64,000 bases of DNA. Source: Sipunculus nudus (Eukaryota; Annelida; Sipuncula; Golfingiida; Sipunculidae). A program made the translations under genes and the position numbers. The notes under the pieces are model-generated. The model ran no database searches and was not told the DNA's origin. It was given only the letters and a program-made list of their open reading frames with translations. The stretch spans positions 15,184,729 to 15,248,728 of the forward strand of contig CM049314.1 in assembly GCA_026874595.1 (NCBI GenBank). Direction: 5' to 3'. Numbering within the stretch: the stretch's first letter is position 1; every line of letters starts with the position of its first letter. This document shows positions 61,001 through 64,000 of the stretch, piece by piece.

Positions 61001-63554
61001 TATGTTAGCACATCATATAATATTTTAGAATTATCTACCCGTCTCTTCCTTAAATTTCTAAAATGCAATATGTAAGATGCATATGAATCACCACCCTGGC
61101 ATTTTCATTTATGTGTAAAAATCAAAATAACCCATGTGTATGTCTAGTAATTACAAAACAACTTTGCGCATAAAAAAATGCAAGTGTTGCACCTATTTTA
61201 CTAAGTGCATATTTGCAACAAAAAACATACAAATGACTTTTTTGTAATTTTTATTGCTGGAGGCGATTGAAACAAAAATTGTTTTGTTATACTAAATGAA
61301 AGGAAAAGTTTCTACAGCAATGTAATAGATTAAAATTCTTTTCAGAGGAATTATGCCGGCAGTTACAGGACTCTGGTTCTTCATATATTTTCACATCAGA
61401 AGACATTGCCAATAAAGCCAAAGCTGCAGCAAGCAAACTCAAGTTTTTTCGTGTAATATTTCTATTGGAATTTAAAGGATAAATCTATCGAGCTATAAAA
61501 GTTTGATGTGGATTTTAAAAAAAATACTATGCTGCCATCTGATTGCGATATTTCAAATTTTTTTATCAATTCTTTTCATTATTTAAGTTTTTTTATGTAA
61601 TTTTCATTTTTATTGCAGGGAATATTTGTAAATGGAGATTCTTCTTGGTGTACGTCTTTTAAGGCTTTGGCAATGTTCACTGGCCGGTCGTATGACGTCA
61701 CGCAGGTATCCATCAAACCTGCTGATGATATTGTCTTCTTGCCATATTCAAGCGGAACAACCGGTGACCCAAAAGGCGTCATGCTGACACACACTAATTT
61801 TCTCTGTAACATTTATGTTACAAAGTACGTTTATTCTGTCGGAAAACAGTATCTCTATACCAGAGTAACAATTACAGCACCCTTACTGTTATTTACCATA
61901 GCATAACCTCATATCAATAAAGAGTATCAACAAACGCTAAATTTAACTGGTATACGGTTTCTGTAATTGCGTGATTAAAATGTCTCGAATAGGGATTTTA
62001 TTGAGCATGCAAAAATCAATAATCATATGAGTTTACATTTTAAGTTATCATTGTGTATTTATATACACAATACCGGTTCTGAATCAAAATAATTTCACTG
62101 ATAAAGGTCCACTTCTTTATGGGGATGAATGTTTGTTGAGGAGTCAAGAACGTAAGCTAATGCCATGACACGAGTACTACAAAATACCTTTCCCTCCACA
62201 CTAAAAACACCTGACAGACAGTGACTGGCAGTAAGTGTCGGGTTAGTTATATTAACAAATAGGGGTCATAATGTTATCTTTCATCTGATCTTGGGATGGA
62301 TAATGTAATGTTTAAGCGTCTTGAGTGTGTCTGATTTCACCTGAAAAAAACGCGTAATGTTAGCTCACTTGACCCTAATACCGCAGGCGCAGGGGATAGG
62401 AACACTGCAGATAGAATAATAATACATCCGATTTCATATCGTTTGGTTAGTTATGAGCCCTATACAGCATTAGAGTAATTATGTATGAGTGAAGGTATTT
62501 CTTAATAAAGTGACACTCTGGTTATTGCTAATACAAATGAAAGTGTTGATATTACCTTAAAGGGTTCTTGGCGTCCAAAATGAATCTTCTGTGCCGGAGA
62601 TATGGCTTAATGTTTTGCCGTTCTATCACCTGGCTGGCCTATCTGCGCTCTGTTTGACTTTAGCAAATGGTGGAAAAGTGGTCTCTCTATCACGTTTTGA
62701 ACCCCGGCTCTTCTTGGAACTGATTGAAAAATACAAGGTTGTATTACATGTACACTGACCTATTTATAACCATGGGACAAACACTATGTATAATGCATTA
62801 ATAAACGTATTACTTCATTGTAACTTTAACATAAATAAGACATCTCAAATATAAAGTATAATCTTGCATGTATCATGGCATATCTTAACTTTGGATTAAT
62901 AATCTAAAATTACAGTTTGCAAAGGGTACATCTTAACTTTGCAGTATAGGAAGTCAGATGGGTTTTATTTTATCTATAATAACGTGTCTTATTGCCGACC
63001 GATTCCCGAGCAAATTATCAGGGTTTTTTTTTCAAATATATAAATTATGTAATGTATATAACTGTAGGAGATAATGTAACATCTTTGCTTATATTTCTGC
63101 AACTTGGAAAAAGGAGCAGTGTTCTGGATTTGATATTTCAGGTGACGTCTTTTAATCTGGTACCACCGCTAGCACTCGCATTGATTCAAAGTCCACTGAC
63201 GAAGGATTACGACCTGACCAGCTTACGGGAAGTCAAATGTGGCTCGGCACCAGTCAGCAAGGAACTCGAAGCAGAGCTGGCCCGAAAACTGGGAACAGAA
63301 GTGAAGAACTGTACTAGTATTTCCAGTTCCATTCAGTTTTATGTTTCCGGTTTGTACTAATCAATCAAGAAAAAGAGTTGATACTTTCGATTGTTAATAA
63401 TATTTTTTTTGTTCTTGTGGATTATTTTCTATTATTCCGTTCTATTTGTGCAGCCTATGGCTTGACTGAAACGTCCCCAATTGTCATGGTCGTACCATCT
63501 GGAAACAATAAACCTGGAACTGTTGGAAAAGCTGCACCAAACACTGAAACACAG
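52052..63554 (+). CDS. 4-coumarate-CoA ligase-like acyl-CoA synthetase 2 (exons 1-7, 3' end outside window)
   Basis: Exons: 52052-52147, 60546-60753, 61346-61452, 61619-61824, 62563-62737, 63142-63310, 63454-63554; 1062 nt, 354 codons, in frame. Exon lengths 96, 208, 107, 206, 175, 169, 101 match gene 1 (96, 208, 107, 206, 178, 172, 101), with identical phases, so it is a tandem duplicate. Motifs: YSSGTTGDPKGV (180-191, Asp where gene 1 has Leu), LPFYHLAG in exon 5, YGLTETSP in exon 7. Exons 8-10, with the hinge, catalytic Lys and any peroxisomal signal, lie beyond 64000. Intron 1 is ~8.4 kb because it contains a complete LTR retrotransposon in antisense; in gene 1 the same intron is 573 bp. 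The intron 4 acceptor (ACCTTAAAG) is weak in pyrimidines. Substrate is unknown and may differ from gene 1. Confidence 0.9.
52144..52423 (+). repeat. 140-bp tandem duplication spanning the exon 1 donor of synthetase 2
   Basis: CTTGGTACGTAAAGGGT starts at 52144 and again at 52284. Two nearly identical 140-bp units follow. The first four bases are the last four of exon 1, and the next are its donor GTACGT, so an identical donor exists at 52288. Using it would extend exon 1 by 140 nt and meet a TGA within 13 codons. Confidence 0.95.
52860..53671 (-). repeat. element 1, 3' LTR
   Basis: 812 bp. On the minus strand it is directly preceded by the polypurine tract AGGAGGGGGAG (plus positions 53672-53682). 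Confidence 0.93.
53806..54235 (-). pseudogene. element 1, RNase H
   Basis: LAVDVSDTAAGAVLLEE and ICYFSKKFNTNQ (first frame, 54232-54038) are followed in another frame (54027-53806) by ALILALQHFEVYV, FSEHNPLTF and KGKDNLLADCLSR. This is a gypsy-type RNase H carrying one frame break near 54030. Confidence 0.9.
54310..55110 (-). pseudogene. element 1, reverse transcriptase
   Basis: SPCILVPKHDGSYRMCTNYR, DTFPIPRIDDCID, SKFDLLKGFWQVPL, MPFGMKNSPVTFQRL and the catalytic YIDD box (in AYIDDLIVYSD) appear in order in the frame 54975-54571. The N-terminal part lies in another frame (to 55109), and the thumb region continues to about 54310 with stops. Confidence 0.93.
55016..56616 (-). pseudogene. element 1, integrase
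   Basis: The zinc domain HEAPLTGHLGINKTYQK...CKSCHTCQM (H2C2) is followed by the core start FSRIIVDCVGTLPKTKSGHE with its first Asp. Core sequence through 55700-56017 is interrupted by frame changes, and a C-terminal part (FESGEKVLALLPIPGRPLHA, WYFGPYIV) lies at 55660-55340. It is located 5' of the reverse transcriptase. Confidence 0.88.
56640..57300 (-). pseudogene. element 1, protease and linkers
   Basis: An acidic, Ser-rich linker (57300-57000) leads to a retropepsin-type ILRDTGSGQ motif near 56960-56990, then LKSDLISGNITVGI and LPFKGIQLLLG (56854 onward), and a linker with YPSCAVTRSMAKK before integrase. The frame shifts between the linker and the protease. Confidence 0.82.
57580..58715 (-). 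pseudogene. element 1, gag (SCAN-like) with zinc knuckle
   Basis: A start codon at 58715 opens a leader (MADFKPETF, LTKEQLLRLGQHLGL). After a break come a strongly charged coiled coil (58473-58350) and a capsid-like domain (ITKHIRLVPPF, YFLHFEKVAENLKW, then AREIYTEISVEAAADYDLVK). Next are LILLEEFKRCINADVKTFLD, similar to the SCAN C-terminal half, and a CYCKKEGH-type knuckle near 57600-57640. At least three frame changes are present. Confidence 0.82.
58887..59694 (-). repeat. element 1, 5' LTR
   Basis: 808 bp, the partner of 52860-53671. The sequence just inside on the minus strand (TGTGGGCTAGCTCG) contains a possible TGG-initiated primer-binding site; the tRNA is not identified. Confidence 0.93.
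59699..60545. other. remainder of intron 1 of synthetase 2
   Basis: Non-coding intron sequence with a G run at 60241-60256; nothing else recognised. Confidence 0.6.
60788..60954. mobile_element. 167-bp foldback MITE in intron 2 of synthetase 2
   Basis: The left arm AGTTAAACCAAGGATATTTA plus ATAAGA pairs with the right arm TCTTATTAAATCTTCTTGGT plus TAAACT. An inner GTGCTCAG/CTCAGTGC pair extends the stem. No coding capacity. Typical of a small stem-loop MITE. Confidence 0.75.
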
Positions 63555-64000
63555 GTAGCCATGCTACTTAACCGGGGAGGTAGGGAGAGAAGATGGATGA
63601 GACAATGAAACGGATATGTTGTTATTATGTACTAAGATTAACGTGCATGGTAGCTCTAGTACAGTGTGCGAGTTTGTTGATCGGAAGGATTCTGAAACCT
63701 ATAAACTACATATACAACATATTTGAGTCTGAACTGATTCTTATTTTATTTGTGGTACACTCTGCTTAGGGAAATATTTCCGTTTCGTCGCTTGTTCTCA
63801 GTTTCTTCTGGAACTAAAAACTAATATTACTATTCTTGATCGTAATATACCATATACTCTCTTTATTCAGAAGATATTAGACAAAATTAATCCAATACAT
63901 TGGGATGGTTGATCCATTTAATTGATGTAACGCCCATGTCGCATGTTGTGATTATTTCTTATAATAATAATGCGTATATATTATTTATCACGGTATGGAA
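63555..64000 (+). other. intron 7 of synthetase 2, truncated by window end
   Basis: It starts with donor GTAGCC after exon 7. Unlike the same intron of gene 1, it shows no tandem array near the donor. Confidence 0.75.

Overview
The window is metazoan nuclear DNA, AT-rich and intron-rich, and most likely from a bivalve mollusc (inference). It holds genes with short exons and conserved splice phases, animal-type LTR and non-LTR retrotransposons, several MITE-like elements, many microsatellites, and dispersed blocks built around GGCGCCACC and (GGAC)n that I associate with bivalve genomes. No prokaryotic features, CRISPR arrays or rRNA were seen. Coding exons are a small fraction of the sequence.

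Layout. 1-8158 is a 23-bp minisatellite in two blocks, with a ~700-bp flanking unit present twice. 8159-13844 has no recognisable gene but carries a TTAA-flanked MITE. 13845-15520 (minus) is a complete three-exon gene for a secreted N-formylglutamate amidohydrolase-like protein. 18583-24394 (minus) is a complete four-exon gene for a secreted PAN-like plus C-type lectin protein, with a CR1-like LINE tail in its third intron. A decayed L1-like LINE lies upstream of it (25.0-27.8 kb), followed by GGACTC repeats, microsatellites and a 1.6-kb element with inverted ends. 33022-39577 (plus) is a complete ten-exon gene for a 532-aa 4-coumarate-CoA ligase-like acyl-CoA synthetase ending in SKL, a peroxisomal targeting signal. 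52052-63554 (plus) holds the first seven exons of a tandem paralogue that runs off the window.

Two LTR retrotransposons, both antisense to the synthetase genes, sit between the paralogues (44460-50904, TSD AGGTT) and inside intron 1 of the second one (52860-59694, TSD AAGG). In both, integrase lies upstream of the reverse transcriptase/RNase H region, the order of Gmr1-like Ty3/gypsy elements, and their gag regions look SCAN-like. Both are broken by frameshifts; the first also lacks reverse transcriptase and part of integrase.

The most unusual local signals are two independent amplifications of 5' splice-site sequence in the paired synthetase genes. One is a ~41-bp array in intron 7 of gene 1 that repeats the end of exon 7 plus its donor. 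The other is a 140-bp duplication in gene 2 that copies the end of exon 1 plus its donor. All exon models come from reading splice signals and frame continuity by eye; no search or transcript data were available.
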